DNA of 64,000 nt from Sipunculus nudus (Eukaryota > Annelida > Sipuncula > Golfingiida > Sipunculidae), in NCBI GenBank assembly GCA_026874595.1, contig CM049310.1, forward strand, positions 84,421,056 through 84,485,055, read 5' to 3'. A program made the position numbers and the translations under genes. Positions 38,686 through 52,732 of this stretch are shown piece after piece. The notes under the pieces were generated by a model. That model saw only the letters and a program-made list of their open reading frames with translations. It had not been told where the DNA came from and made no database searches. Positions within the stretch are counted from its first letter, which is position 1, and each line of letters starts with the position of its first letter.

Positions 38686-39599
38686 TATATATATATATAC
38701 TGGGGATGATTTCAATAAAAACCATCAGGAAATGCAAATTCATTATTTGTAAGGATGTCACACTTGTTAAAATGTCTAAATTTTTTATTTTTTTTGCAAA
38801 CTCCCTCCTTTTTTAACCTTCCTAGTTACAATATTATATATACCCTGAGACAGACCATGTCTTGTTTTCATTCCACTTATCATGCTTATGGCATGCCTAT
38901 CTGGCATTGCTATCTAATGCATCATGCATGTACGATCATCTTCTTTGCGGTTCCAGAAAAACAGCAGCCATCTTTATTACTGCCAGTGGGTGTCGCCACA
39001 AGAGGTATGCCCAGCCTCACAGTCAGTGTCTTTGTTTCTTTGATAAACATCACATGTTTTCATGACAGCAAAAATCTGACATGATACGTTTAATGTGCTT
39101 CTTCCCGTCAGAGCAGATGCCCTTTGATTTTGCTTAGTTTGTAATAAAACTGGAAGGAACAAGTGTTTTTTGCCTCAGGCTTAACACAGTAACCCTGGCA
39201 GGATTTCCTGCATATCAATAACGACACAGAAAAACACTGCTTACTGCACCTCTGACATTCAACTGGACACTACAAAAGCATATCGGAGGATTTCAAACTA
39301 TGTGTAATGTAAACCTGGAAACCTGAATAAGAATCGCAGCAGTCTGGTCATGTATAATTTACAAAACATTCCATATGACAGACACAGACGGACTAGTCTC
39401 TGAAACACCTGTTTTTTTACAAGCCATGGCCAATGCAGAAATATTAATTTTTTCTTTTTTTTTTAATATTCTTCATAGGTAACTGCATCCATTTTTTTGC
39501 TAAATGAACTAAGTATATTTACATCTGCAGAATTCCATTCCAGTTTCAGACTACATGACAGTTTAGTATCACACTTTTTCCCTCATTTTATATGCTGGT

Positions 39600-39850
39600 G
39601 TTAACCAGGCCTGGTGACTGCTGCACCTGTGGGCCCTTGGATTATAATTGTCCCCATTGCTGGGTCATACCACAGAGGAACCCCCAAAAAAGTGCACTTT
39701 TTTCATTGAGTGAAACACAGCCTTTGGGCATAGCCTTCCCATTAAGCCTGCAGAGTGCTCACCCTGGGTGGAGGCTGACCATGACAAATCTCACCGCCAC
39801 AACTGAGGTTCAAATTCACATTCTTCAGGCTTTGAGCCACAGAAACCGGT
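39600..39850 (-). mobile_element. tRNA-SINE-like repeat, copy 1
   Basis: Shares with 62797-63035 the phrases gctgggtcata.cacagaggaacccc, attaagc.tgcagagtgct.accctgg and gacaaatctcaccgc. The minus strand has a B-box-like GAATTTGAACCTC. It explains the long plus-strand open frame 39592-40035. Confidence 0.6.
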
Positions 39851-41559
39851 TTAATTTTACTTCAATGGTTAAAAAGTCTCTGTCTACAGCTATTCTGGAT
39901 GAATGGATCTGCATGAGAATGGTTGATATGTTGTTTTTAACCATTTTGTGGCCTGCAGAGTTTCACATACTGTCGTTTACATCAAATTTGCAGGATATGA
40001 TAAGGAAAAGATTTGAAATTAATCAACTTGAATAAAACTTCATATTTGTATTATTTATATGTTACCTTTTATATGTATTTATATTTTTCATGTACATTTA
40101 CATTCATATATGTAATGAAAGCACCAAAATAGAGCTGGCAAAACCCTCACAAAAATATACAAATATAATATATCATCCACATTAAAAAAAGGGTAGATTA
40201 AATTCCCGGAAATCCACCATATCCTGTGTAAACTGTTTTTTAATGTCACAGACTGCTATATTATATATTACAGCTAATTCACACTGGGCAAATATAAGCT
40301 GTTTCACACACAATGCTTAAATCAATGTTTCTTTGCCACTGTTTAATAATTTAGGAAATGAACACCATTCTATACCCAGCCAATAAAGGCTATCATTACT
40401 TTATGAGGCATACATGAATGCGTTACAGGAAGCCTTTTTTAGTGTCATCTGAAATAACTGTCTCTACTCTGTTCTATCAACCTGTGTCCAGCTTAATTTG
40501 TTTTGGAGATAATATTCTTAAAAGATATGACAGCCTATGGCCATTAAGAATGTTTACAATAAAACTCCAGTGTATGTTTCATAACTTTACAGTGCTCTGA
40601 CAGATCCGATGTGTCCCTGCTTTGAGTATAGCTATCTTTGATTTAGCTTGTTATAATTTTTAGAGTGTTTACGTAACATCATCCAATCAGCTGCTGTCAA
40701 CTGTTTTTGCATGTGTCCATTGACCTTGACTGCCATAAGTGGGTCTTAGTGTTGTAAAATGTAGACTGATTTCTATTTTCTTATAAATGACTCTTTTTCT
40801 TAAATAAGGTGTAAGGTAAGTTTTTATTTACTTTGTAGAAAATTATCCCTTTAATCTTCTACCCTACATTACCATATTCCACCTTGAAATGAAACAGAAT
40901 TTTTTGCAGCATTAACCAGGTGGGTGGAACAGACCATAGCAAGATTTCATGGACAACTGAGAAAATATATGACTACAGGCTTATATAAATATAACTATAT
41001 ATAACTATCCACTTATGGATGTACATCATTTTAACTGATTATGCAAAAAATGCAATTGATATCAATTTTGAAAGAAAACAACCAATCATTGATTTTAACA
41101 ATTAATCAGCACACCACTAATATTAACAGATAATATACTTATATATCTCTAAACATTGGTTGGTGCCCTCTCATTAACTTTTGATTTCACACTGAGATAA
41201 CAGTGAATAGACTATAAGTTGTATAGTTCTTTTCTTGAGGCACAACTCCAAGGAAAAACTCAGTTTATGACAACGATTTTAAAAGGTACCATTTCCTTGC
41301 TAAGAAATCCTCATCTGCAGAGATGACAGGATTTTGTACGACGACTAATTGATTATCACATTATGTGACAAAAACAGCTGTTTCACAGATAATTCATAAA
41401 CTGGTCCATGAATCTGATTTAGTCAGAGTCTCTAAGTTATTCATTACATCTGCATCGGATGGACATAAAAACTGTATGTTTACATTTTATACGTAGCCGA
41501 TCTAAGTGCCGGCAGCTAGCATGTCTTGGAGCGGGTGTCTATCAGCAGATTACCACACT

Positions 41560-41665
41560 ATCCTGACATTGAGCGATCAGATCCTAAGGGACTCAAGACT
41601 GACATACACTGAGCTACCAGCCTACTGTGCCAAGAGCTACAAACCGAGAAGATATTTATGAGCCA
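41560..41665 (-). mobile_element. Possible degraded tRNA-derived SINE
   Basis: The minus strand contains GGCTGGTAGCTCAGTG, a good tRNA A-box match. No convincing B-box follows. Single copy in the window. Confidence 0.25.
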
Positions 41666-44600
41666 ATGAAAAGGTAACAGGAAGACCCTAACAGTGTAGG
41701 TGGTGCGTTTTTTCGCTATTCGCCAATTAATCACTTTGGGTGCTGGCTTCCATATATACACAAGGCATAACCATCAATAATACGATAGAGAAGTGCTGCC
41801 ACCTCTGAAACCCTCAGAGGTCAAGGACATCCAGAAACACAGCCTGTGGTCTTTACATGTTATTTTAGAACCTGAACACAACAGATATCTAAAACATGAA
41901 GGACTGCAAAAGACTGAGCATTTTATAGCTATAATTTTTTATGATGTTGTTCAATTAATCAGGCATCCCCCTGTAGGGAGGTTTATTTCTATATCCAGGG
42001 CTTTCAGGAATGCTTGAGTAAGTGTCTCTGACACTCAAAATCTCTTACAGACATCTGGTTCTTAGGGTCCAAGCATCCGATGGGACGCGCAAATTTCTGG
42101 CTTAAGGATATTGTATCAGTCAATGGTCATTACTGGCTGCCTCAAACGAGCACGTCAGTGGTGTAAACACCAATAACTGAGGCTTACATTTAGCTATAAG
42201 CATATATTCATAAAAGGAGACAAATTCTTATCCTACAATTATATAATTACATAAAATACAAAAAAAAAAGATTCATTTTTTTCACAAAACACTTCAAAAA
42301 GTTTAACATATCATCTCCCCTTGGGATGCTTTAAACTTAGATAGGACTCCCTAAAATTTTGCTCGAATGTCCCAGACTCTTCAAATTTTCATCCTATTGA
42401 GAGCCCTGTTTTTCAATATTTGGGTTCAGATTTTTAGTGGGGTTATTTCTTACTCAAAAGTACCAACTGTAGTGAATTCATATCAAATCTGCAAGTGACA
42501 TTTGTCCTGAGCTAGTTGGGGAATTCTGTCAAATTTTTGCTTGAAGACAGGTACATACATGTACAGGTATGTGTAAACAAGATACATTAATTCAATTTTA
42601 CAGAAATTATGGTGCTTGTCTCCCACAAACAAGCCCCATACAGGTCAAGGTGACCTGATTTCAGATTTCCTTAGATATTTTTCAAGCACCTCCCTTGCTT
42701 TAACATTAGAAGTTTATAGGTTCAATGGTTACAATTTGAACCCTGTTAATGGACAACTGGAGTACCAGATGAAACGTGACCAAAGCATGATTGCTATAGC
42801 TAAGATGACAAAGAGTCTGCTTAGAAAAAAACTATGTTTCACAAACACCACGTTCTGTTAATATACCTGTATAAATTATATTAAAATGTTACAAAAAATA
42901 AGATGCAACAGCTGGCTTCAGTGTGACGATCTAGTCATTATTATGGCATGAATGTGTGTGCTTTGTGTCAGTTTAGTTTAGTTAATATTCGCACTATATG
43001 GATGTCTGTATGATTAGCTTTATCCACACAGCATAATACTGATACATAGTGACGCTGCAAAAATCATAGAGCCTCCTCATGGTGATATCTGCATGGGGAT
43101 ATACAAAACATTTAATCAGTGAGTTTTACCACACATAACCTGTATCTAACATCTAACTGAAATCCATGAGACATTTTAGATATTTTGCCCAAAATACAGA
43201 CAGAATTAGGAATGTGAGTTTTGAGGGCCTTAGAAAAAGATTATAAATTCTCAATTAAATTCTTACTTAAGTAGTTAATTTCAGACTTTTTAATAAAATT
43301 TAAATAAAAGCAATTTTACCTAAATGGATGTAAGTAAATTTCAGAAAATAAAAGAAAAATGTAGCTCTGTTTGTTACCACCATATTATTATATGCATGTT
43401 TCTATGCATTTCCAGTGTCAATCAGTGAATGTTCAAAGTAGATTTAGGGCGCATAAGCGATAAAGAGCTTTGACAGCACAAACTGCTTGGTCAAATTTGA
43501 GAGCTAACTGAAGACTTCAGGGTTGTACATGCAAAAAAATAATAATCAAAATGAATCAATTCAGAGGTAATTTATTGGTTACAGTTTAATCGAGGAATCG
43601 CAATTCAATTGCATCAGTTCTAAAATTCATTAATTTTTATACCCCTACACAGAAAAGACTGAAAGCCCTTGCTTTATGCAGGGTTGCAAAAACCAATTAC
43701 ATTCCTCAGAGCAGCTGGAGAATTTCCATCCCTGCTTTACTACTGTTGATAGTACCGGTCACTGTAAGCGATTGTCAGGTACCTTGACGTACTGAGGGTA
43801 AACTGATTGCTCCAATACGATCTTAGTCCTGTTGGGTCATTTCATTAAGGAACGACCACCACTCAACCTCTGCTCTGGTGCTAGTGGTAGGTCATTTCCT
43901 TCACCAAGAGCCTCAACTTGCCCTCCAGTTAGTTAAGGTCAGCGGCCCTATTGAAACCCTCCCCTCTTAACAACCATCTTTTCTCTCTGAGGTATTTCTC
44001 TTGAGTGGAGAGGGGTCAAGGTTTTCAGAACTTAACTATCTGAATGGGAGAACTGACTGTAGCAGTTAAAGCTGGCTATTCATCTGTCTGTTCTGTAAGA
44101 TTTCTGGCTTATGATTACACATAATGAACTGTATGTTATTCCTGTTCTTAGAGATCTCAAAATGCTTCTGTGATGCATGCATGAGCCTGTTTTTACTAGA
44201 TGTTTGTAAACATGGTACATGCCAATCAAACCACTTATAAGTTATTAATCTAATTATAGGTGCAACAAAGGTATAAGTGTTACATCTGCTACCAATCAAC
44301 ACACCTAACACCAATTCAATCCCACAGAACAAAGGGTCAATTTTTTGTGTTTAAGTCCTTGGCAAAGGGCCTGGATGTAGAGAATGGTCTGAATAGGCTA
44401 CCAACTCAAATGATCTGAACTGTTTGCCTGTAGCTGTAATAATATCCCACCCTTAATTTGGTTACATTTGGTTTTTTGAGGTTTGAATTTATTTTCTAAT
44501 TATAATCCCTATTTGAAACCTCTGTGTGTACCCTGAGAAGACAAGAAGAATCAAATAATCTAATTCTATGCCAAAAGTAGGTAAGTGAGGGAGCGTTAAG

Positions 44601-46230
44601 CTTTAGAGGATTTAACCTCTTTCTTAGAAAGAAAACAAACTTAACATTTTTTTTAGCTTACCCCTATAGGTTTACAGCTACCCCCCCCCCCATAGGAGTT
44701 GTGGCCATTTATTAAGATATTAGTTCCTCCTTGCAAATGGTTTAAGCTGCCCCCAATAATAATGTGGATCTGCCCCTGGGGGCAAGTCTCAACAATAACT
44801 CACCTGTTTTAGCAGGTGCAATAATGAACCCTTTGATCCCTGCATATACATTACAAAGCATGTCTTCATGTTTACTTTGGGATATCTCTATCTTACCCAT
44901 AATAACATAAAAAAGAAATCATAACCTTGGTTCTCTGATCTAATCAGTGTTATTTCCATGGCATAGATTTTTTATATGACTTATCTAGCTGAAAATGTCA
45001 AAAGTCTATGTTTTGTCTGATTCATATCTTAGTGTCATTGTGAAATCTCTATATCTTAATATATTGATGATACAGCTTGTATGAGAATAAGGTAAATGCA
45101 ACACAGAATTACTGGAACAGAGAGACTGTCTGACAGCACACTTATCAGTATTTCAGGTCACCAGCTATCAGTGGAAATAAAAATATCTGAAACATCGCAA
45201 ATAGACAGATGATATGACCATAGGCAAAGATGTGTCTTCACGTATTAAACCTATCATTTAATTGTCAGTACACATTTGAGTACAAATATACACATCACTA
45301 GATATAATGCCACTATAATGTTCCCTTGCTCTATGTTAACATTAACAACTATTCCAATTCTTTTTAAACAAATATAACCTTGAGAGCAAATCCCAAACAA
45401 GAGAGTCAGAGACTGCAGACCCTTACAGTACTGCCATCTAGGGAGTAAAGCATGAATTACAATTCAATATTTCTTTTTACCTGTGAATTATAGAGTTCTT
45501 GCTCAAGTCAACATGATCGGCTTGAAACCTGACTCCACTTTTTTTATTTAGTTTTGTATTCTAGAGTCTGGGTTAAAAATCATCTTTGAGAAGGAACAAG
45601 ATATTGAAGAAACCTACTTTGTGTAACTGTACGTGGTGTAGATTTTGAGCTACAGGTCCACACAGACACATACATACAGATATACATAAAGATATAAAGG
45701 ATATAGTTTTTTTAGGATTCACATCACCATTTGCTAATCAATTTGACAGTCCAGAGAGGCAAAAGCAAATTTGGATAGCAGTCACTGCAGTACAAAATTA
45801 TTCATATACAATTCCATCCTTAATGAACTTTATATTACTTTCTAATTCCAAAAGAAATAAGTAATAAGTCTATGGTGTCAGTGTTTCAGCAGTGATAGGG
45901 AGAGTATCTGTGGTTTGAACACCAATCTTTGTCATATCTCATGTTTTCATGATTGATATCATAAAATTTAATGTCTGTTGGGATTGGTACATGTATGCAA
46001 GTTAGATTTTTACCATCTCAATGTCCCTAGTGCAATGACAAAAATTCCTACAAAGCTATTGGCTCAAACACAAGAATGAAACCTAACAGCATGCCACCAT
46101 CTGCATGAAAACAGAACCTGTTTCATTTCTTTAAACATCCTGAAGAACACAGGGAAATGAAAGATGCTTAATTACACATACACAACATACTACTATGTGT
46201 ATGGCCTCTACAGAAAAGAACAGTACTTAC

Positions 46231-46328
46231 ATATACAAGGTGTCTGGTGCCATTGTTGAGCTCTGGGCCCTTCAACTTCCACACTACAGGCTCGTGTGAC
46301 CGCAAAACTAGGATCAACTGACGATCAC
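46231..46328 (-). CDS. TGFBR3: Betaglycan-like orphan-domain exon carrying the VVWKLK motif
   Basis: This 98-nt internal exon has acceptor ...ggttccag at 46330-46329, two bases of a split codon, then 32 full codons. It ends in phase 0 at a strong donor TAT|GTAAGTA. It reads D-R-Q-L-I-L-V-L-R-S-H-E-P-V-V-W-K-L-K... and matches human betaglycan OD1 (LLNSPHPLVWHLK, from memory) through the L-x-S-x-x-P-[VL]-V-W-x-L-K core. An NNGT sequon gives a predicted N-glycosylation site, suited to an extracellular domain. Its phases fit both neighbours: phase 1 from 61689-61829 and phase 0 into 3539-3719. I read it on the minus strand only; the plus-strand frame across it has no recognisable product. It is an extracellular ligand-binding fragment of a TGF-beta/BMP/inhibin co-receptor, by family knowledge. 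Confidence 0.85.
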
Positions 46329-47541
46329 CTGGAACCATACATAAAATGTCACATAAGCTATATACAAAAGTCTACTGAAACTGCAAGCAAAGCATGTATA
46401 ACATGCTTAACAGTTTTTAAAAAACAAATTTCTGAAAGAAGTGAAAAACCACTGATTTCCATTTTTTTCTTTCTTCTGCAATTTCCTTTTGGCGCTAGAT
46501 CTCCAATATGGCCGAGTTTTTAAGAGCAGAATTTTAGGTACAATATAAGTCCTAAGTCACACATTTGTACATGATATTTATTTTTTACCTTGACCTTATT
46601 CACAAGATCATAAAACCAATTCCCCATTATTGTTCAGTTGCAGGCGTGGGGAGGGGAGTAGCTGGGAGGCTTCCAGCATTTGCTAGGCAATTGCAAACAT
46701 CTAGTTCTGAGAGTCATTCAAAAAGAACATTTAGTATCATAATGATAGGCTGACCTTGTTTCACAGGAAAACCGAGTCACAGTGACCTAATTTCAGTAGA
46801 TGGTGTCAAGTATGTATGGTGGAATACTGATAAATATGGACAACTTGGAATCCTGATATATATGGACAACTGAACTGCAAATTGTATTTGAATCCATGGA
46901 ACCATTCTTTAGATAGCTTGCAGACACAAACAAACACATCACCAACATGCCACGTAATCAGCCAGAAACATTCACTCTTGCTTCATGAAGAAATAATAAA
47001 TGGCAGGTCAATTAAATTAAATCAGTTAAGCTAATACACCTTCAGTACATAACAGACCAGCCAGCTTTAACTGTCTGTGATATTACAAAACAAGAAATAT
47101 TTTTCTTCACAGATCAGTTCACTGGGCTTTTTTTCTGTGGAGTAACTATAAACCTGCACTGCTGAGCTGTTTTTTTCTATTTAATTTTATCCTGAGCTGT
47201 GCTGAACTTGAACTTTTATCATTGAACACATGAGTTAACCTTATTGGAAAGTGGCATGCCCCTTCTGTAAGCATGGAAGTGAGTCTGTTGACCTTGTGTA
47301 GACTTCATAAGCAGTTGGTTGACCCTGTGCCCTGGATTAATGTATTTTCTTTGAGGTGGATTTTTATGTGACACCAAAACACAGTGGTTTTCTCTGTACA
47401 CACAGGGTGTTCCCCCACTGCCAGGGGACACATCAAACATTTAACATGTCCCTCTACACTTTCCACAACACAGGAACTCAACAGGGCAACATCTCATGCC
47501 CACTGTGTATAATGCTCTGTGGGTATGACAAGATTACACTT

Positions 47542-47810
47542 AAAGGGGCCCATTCCTATATGTGATGTTTATTAGTAAAGACAATCCCTTGAACCTTTTA
47601 TAAAAGTAGGTCAGAGAATGCTGACCCTACCAAACACAGGCTGTTCGGTTTGTTTATATCAGTGTTTATAATATTTGGGGAGCCTGCCAAAATAATCAAA
47701 ACATATTCAACAAAGACATCTTGCGCAAATTCAGACATACACAAGTTTTGCAGCTTATGACCCTTAAACTTACAAATACTAGCAAACAACCACCTAAGGT
47801 TGCATGGTTT
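47542..47810 (+). repeat. Dispersed TTAAAGGGGCC repeat, copy 3
   Basis: ttaaaggggcccattcctat, atgtttattagtaaagacaatccc, and caacaaagacatcttgcgcaaattcagaca align with copy 1 along about 250 bp. Confidence 0.75.
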
Positions 47811-48710
47811 AGCTGTATGTCAACATTGCTGTGTTTACTAACAGCTTGCTAAGAAATGGGCTCATAAATGCATCACAGAAGCATTATCAGAACATTTCCT
47901 GGCAGGAATACGGAGTAAGCAAAAATTCACATAAATCCTATAGAAAAGGTAGCTGAATAGTTTACTTTTATATGGGCAGGAAATTGTTATCCAATGGACT
48001 AAAACCTGTGCTTAAGCTTGAACATGAGAAATATTGTATTTTGGTTAATAATGGTATATGAAATTTTTATAAAAGAATTCATAAAAATAATTTACAAAAT
48101 TTTTTTGATGATGGTTTTGCACCCCTCCCCCCCCCCAAAAAAAAACTCCCCCTCCCCACACTCACACACACACATCAAACCAATAAAGACACAAGAGCTT
48201 CCCAGAATTGGTGATAAAATATCCTTTTTTTTTTCTTGATAATAAACCTGCTTAAGATCTTCTATAGCATTCCCTTCATGTCACATACCTGCAAAGTCAT
48301 GATGATGCTGCTACTGTGAAAGTATGAAAAACTAAACATAAACGCTAGACCTGGCACTTATTTATCAAGCAAATATGCAGCCCTATTACTAGTCCACATA
48401 AACTTCCCTGACTACAATTATACTTGCTGTGGATCACAAGCTGTTTAAAAATACACAACAAGCATATATGCAGTTAGAAAACTGGTGCCTTTTGATACCT
48501 AGGTGTACTACAGGTTATTGTCCTTGGAGATTATCTACCTTTATAACCTACTTAGGGAGAATATGATTTCACTGCTGTCTCTGTGTTTCTTGGTTTGTCT
48601 GTTTGCATGATTACACAAAAACTGCTGGTTATTTTTAAGATAAGGGGGGGGAGGGGAGGGCTGGCGCCGGATAGGGAAGACCCAATTATATTTTGGTCCA
48701 GATCCAAATA

Positions 48711-48894
48711 CAGTGAAACCTCATTGTGTCGAACTTGCTTAAGTTGAATACCCCGCTTATGTCAAAGTTACAGACTCAATATTCCGGACAACTCTAATTT
48801 AATTATTACCAAATAAAACCCGCTTGTGTCGAACCTCAGATGTGTCCAAGTTTTCTGAGGATCCCTTCGACTTTGACACAACAAGGTTTCACTG
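48711..48894. mobile_element. Small MITE with CAGTGAAACCT TIRs
   Basis: 184 bp, starting CAGTGAAACCTCATTGTGTC and ending GACACAACAAGGTTTCACTG, flanked by TA on both sides. An internal repeated phrase (cttgtgtcgaacctcag) mirrors the ends. This is a typical pogo/mariner-derived MITE. Confidence 0.8.
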
Positions 48895-50741
48895 TATATA
48901 GAACACACCCTTGAAGTAAGCAGTATTCAGACTTGGATATATCTTACTATACATTGTGGATTTGGGTGTGGTCACAAAAAAGCGGTTTTTAACCACTTTA
49001 AAGTCTGTCGACATGTCTCATTGCCACAAAATGTGACAAAATGCAAACTTGATCTGCAACTTAACATGATCCAACCACACACTGAAAATCACTCCAAAAG
49101 CTGCAGGAAATGCAATGAAAAACTGTGTGTAAAGTGCATTTAATTTTTTCATAGAATTTTCTATTTTTCTTGTAAATAAAGGAGAGGAACCAATGAGGTT
49201 GTTTTGCATTGGAAGGGTACATGTGCTCTACTTAGTGCCCTCTAGTTCTACAGATGTCACGGCCAGCAGAGAGGGCTCCAGCCACTTAGCAGATACATGG
49301 GTGCAGAAGGAACAGCCCAGGCTGCGTGCCCTGTACCACGTTAGAGGAACGACTGGCTTGGAGGGCCTGATGAATTATCAATACAAGAGACCCGAACCTG
49401 GGGTTGCCATGGTGTGCTAATATGCCTAATGTTTCGCTGGCTCTCCTCGTTCACCTACGGTGGCTACTGAGTGGGAAATCTTCAGACCTATCACAGCAAA
49501 GCATTCACAGTATCCTTTCTTCAGGAACAACAGTGCCCCTTATAATCATATATCCTATAACATATCTGTTCCGTTTAACAAATTAGCCCTGCTGCTATGT
49601 TGGCCTTTTATCTCGTGAAATAAGCTCACACCGTAAGCATCTATCTGAAAACGAATTGCATCCAAGCATATCTCAATACAGTGCTCTGTTTTATGCTGAA
49701 ACTAATCAAATGCACTAGTGTGAGCGGTCAGTGAAGCTTGAGAAGTAATCAATATGAAACTAAAAATAAACACTGCTGAAAAAGGCTCATTTCACTGAAT
49801 TAACTCGCAAAAATGCAAAGTGCCACATTAAAACAAAGTGGCTGAAAACTAGTCCACAGCTGAATTGTGTCATTTGGGTATATACTGAGAACCTTTACGG
49901 GGCAGAAATAAATAATCTTCCTGTTAATTAAACAAAGGGTCACCACTGGAGGATATAGAAGGAGGAATAAGCATTAGCTTAAACAAGTGGCCCATGGCCA
50001 ATGATGCTCTGCTGAAATTAATGCATGCATTGGTTATTTAAAGGCTACATGAGGCATCATAGACTGATTAATATTTTTGTCAAGTGTGTTTTTTTTTGCA
50101 AGATTTGCCCAAACAGCAAGTGCAGCTACACTGATTCTGTTACGGTAAACAATAATGGAGACACAGTGCATGCAACACAAAACTCCTTTCACCTTACTAC
50201 TGCAAGATTATAGGCAGTTTTTTGTCCTGGACAAAGGTAAGACTGTCATCATTCACTAGTATTAGGGGAAAATTTCCAAACATGATGATGTTTCACACTT
50301 GTGCATGCACAGATGTATGTGACTTAATGTGAAATGCCTTCATTCTAGCAGGAAGAGCTGACCTGTGATGCATCCATCTAGTTGGTACCAGATGTCAGGA
50401 TCATTTTAATATTCCAGATGGTGGTATGCAATCTCTGAGTACTTTCTAGCCTGGCAGTGGATTGTTTTTTCAAAAATATCTTATTTTGATATCATGATAG
50501 TACACTTCAAGTCTGAGGAATTTACAAACAAATCAACATGCTTTACCTTTATTTATTTTATTTATCCCAAAATGTCCTCAAAATTTCATGAGATTCTGTT
50601 CATTATTGAAAGTTATGTTGTGAACAAACACACACACACAAACAGGAACGGGAATGAATGCACAACCTCCTGGAAGAGGCAACTATAACATCGGAAATTA
50701 ACAGTACATATATATGTATTTTTCACATAAATAATAAATCT

Positions 50742-50978
50742 AAACAAGCAAATTTGTGGAATTTATGTCATCCGCTTCCATCTTTTGTTATTTCAGCGCA
50801 ACCAAGGTATGCATGAGAGCAATCACTGACCAAAATTGGAATGAAATCGGATAATATTTAGGAAATTTATCACATGGAACAAAAACCTGTTGGACGGACA
50901 GACAGAGGGACAGACAGACGGTCAGACAGATAAACCCAAATCAATGTCCCCCGTTCTGCTGAAGTGGGGGACAAAAAA
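50742..50978 (+). mobile_element. Short TIR element, copy 2
   Basis: A shorter relative of 2793-3156 with the same start, the same gcatgagagcaatcactg centre, a GGACGGACAGACAG tail and the end gaagtgggggacaaaaaa. Confidence 0.75.
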
Positions 50979-52732
50979 CTCATAAACTGAGGCATATATC
51001 AAACACAGTCTATAAGAAATCTTTGAAACAGCTGGCACCGTAAAACAATTACAAAACACAAATATGCTCATTGTCTCAAGCTCAGGAGCATAAACTGAAG
51101 AAACTCAAAATCAAGTTAAATATCTGAGCCATACAGCAAGCCAAGAAAATGGATGTCATCGACTAACTAGCTCTCAACCCAGATTCAATTTGCAGCCCAT
51201 CCACGTCAATTTTCACCCCTGCAGCAAAAAGCCTCCACGAAACTATCATTTGTCAGCAGTGCTATGAAACTGGTGTAATGGTATCTGACAGCCTAACAAA
51301 TGCAAATAAAGTACCAAATGTTTTGCACTGACAGTAAAGTCAGCAGATGGTTTAATATAGTGTTGTATTTACAGATCCCAGGGTTGTGTATATTCATTAC
51401 ATATTAACACAATAACAATTGATAAAAGCTTTACTGTTCAGCTGATGCGGCCTTTTGCAGCATTAATACAGTTCTGTGAACAGGCTGTTGGATATACCAG
51501 TTACTTTACCCCAATAAAAACTAAATAACTTGTTAATATCTGATTAAGAAAAATACTTCAATGATAATCACACTGTGGTCTAAATATTATGATTACAAGT
51601 TTCATGACAATGCCATATGTGCTCCGTCATATAATTCAGTTGTTTATAAGAAATCGGGAAGAGCTGCTTGAAATATTAAACCGTGTGTGTAACAGGATAC
51701 ACCATCAGGGAACCACAGGGTTAACATTGATGTAACAAAAGGTCAAGAATAGTATAAAAGCAATTATTTGTTATATTTTTGCCACTGGTATTGTAGGTGG
51801 ATAATTAATTTACAAAAGAACTACAGCTGTATGGGAGTGCTTTCACGTACATCACCCCACTGAATATAGTCATTATGATATAGCCATAAAATAACCTGCC
51901 TGTTAACACTGCCAGGCGGTTAGTGTCAATACACATTACTGAACGATTCATTTATCAACAACACATGCCTTCTTTTTAAAGTACACTCCAGGGCGCACGA
52001 TCATATGGCTTTGTCAGCAAGTAAGTTAAAAGAGTGAAGTTTTTGCACAGTTGGCACAAAAGCTTGGGTAAACATGCCTGACTTTGGCTTTTAAATGATT
52101 ATACCAGTCGGCCACACTCAAGCCTATATTTGAGGTATTATCATATATTACAACCAATAACAGGTTATACCTGTCAAGTATGTGAACTCAAAAATGATAC
52201 CCTTTGTGTGCTGAGTCTAGAACCATCATGCATATAAATATATAATTTTACCTTCAGTTTTTGGCTGGCTGTACTTTAATCAAAACAGCTGAATTGTCCT
52301 GACAAAATGATGGATGATAGCAGGTGGCATTATGTTTGAGGGTCATGAGAGTGTCAAAAGATAATAGGGAGCATTGTCTGTATGTGACAGCTGCTAGAAA
52401 GACATGGCAGGTAAGATGACTTGACATGAACTCTAGTACTAATATTCAAATTAAACATTAATAAATGTATAGTTTTTCCTCTCCTGTTTTAAAGGGATCC
52501 ATCCATGGCCTATTGTTTGCTTATCTACAGAATGAGATGTGGTTATCATTAATTATATAAGCCTTCTGGGTACTAGCTAGTATACCTATAATTATATATG
52601 CACAGGGTTAGGAATGAACTAGAAACTGAAATGACATTAGAATTCACTTTTATTCAAATTAAAGAGCTACACACTACAATATATATATACAGTATATATA
52701 GTGTGTAAACAGAGCTGGTTCCACTTTATATA

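Larger units (their letters stand above)
3720..46230 (-). other. Intron (phase 0) of the betaglycan-like gene, about 42.5 kb
   Basis: This is the interval between two exons whose products are contiguous in human betaglycan. Most of it is repeats listed separately. Stretches where I see only AT-rich sequence without supported features are 4510-7820, 8260-11620, 17500-19250, 19650-20290, 20600-24240, 26330-31290, 31820-36440 and 40040-46230. Short open frames in these stretches look like chance. No other gene is recognisable on either strand. Confidence 0.75.

Noticed and set aside
39592-40035. Plus-strand open frame of 147 codons
   Set aside because: Its first half is a SINE-like repeat also found at 62797-63035 in a form with a disrupted frame.
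41560-41665. tRNA gene suggested by a good A-box on the minus strand
   Set aside because: No B-box or cloverleaf pairing could be built; kept only as a possible SINE remnant.
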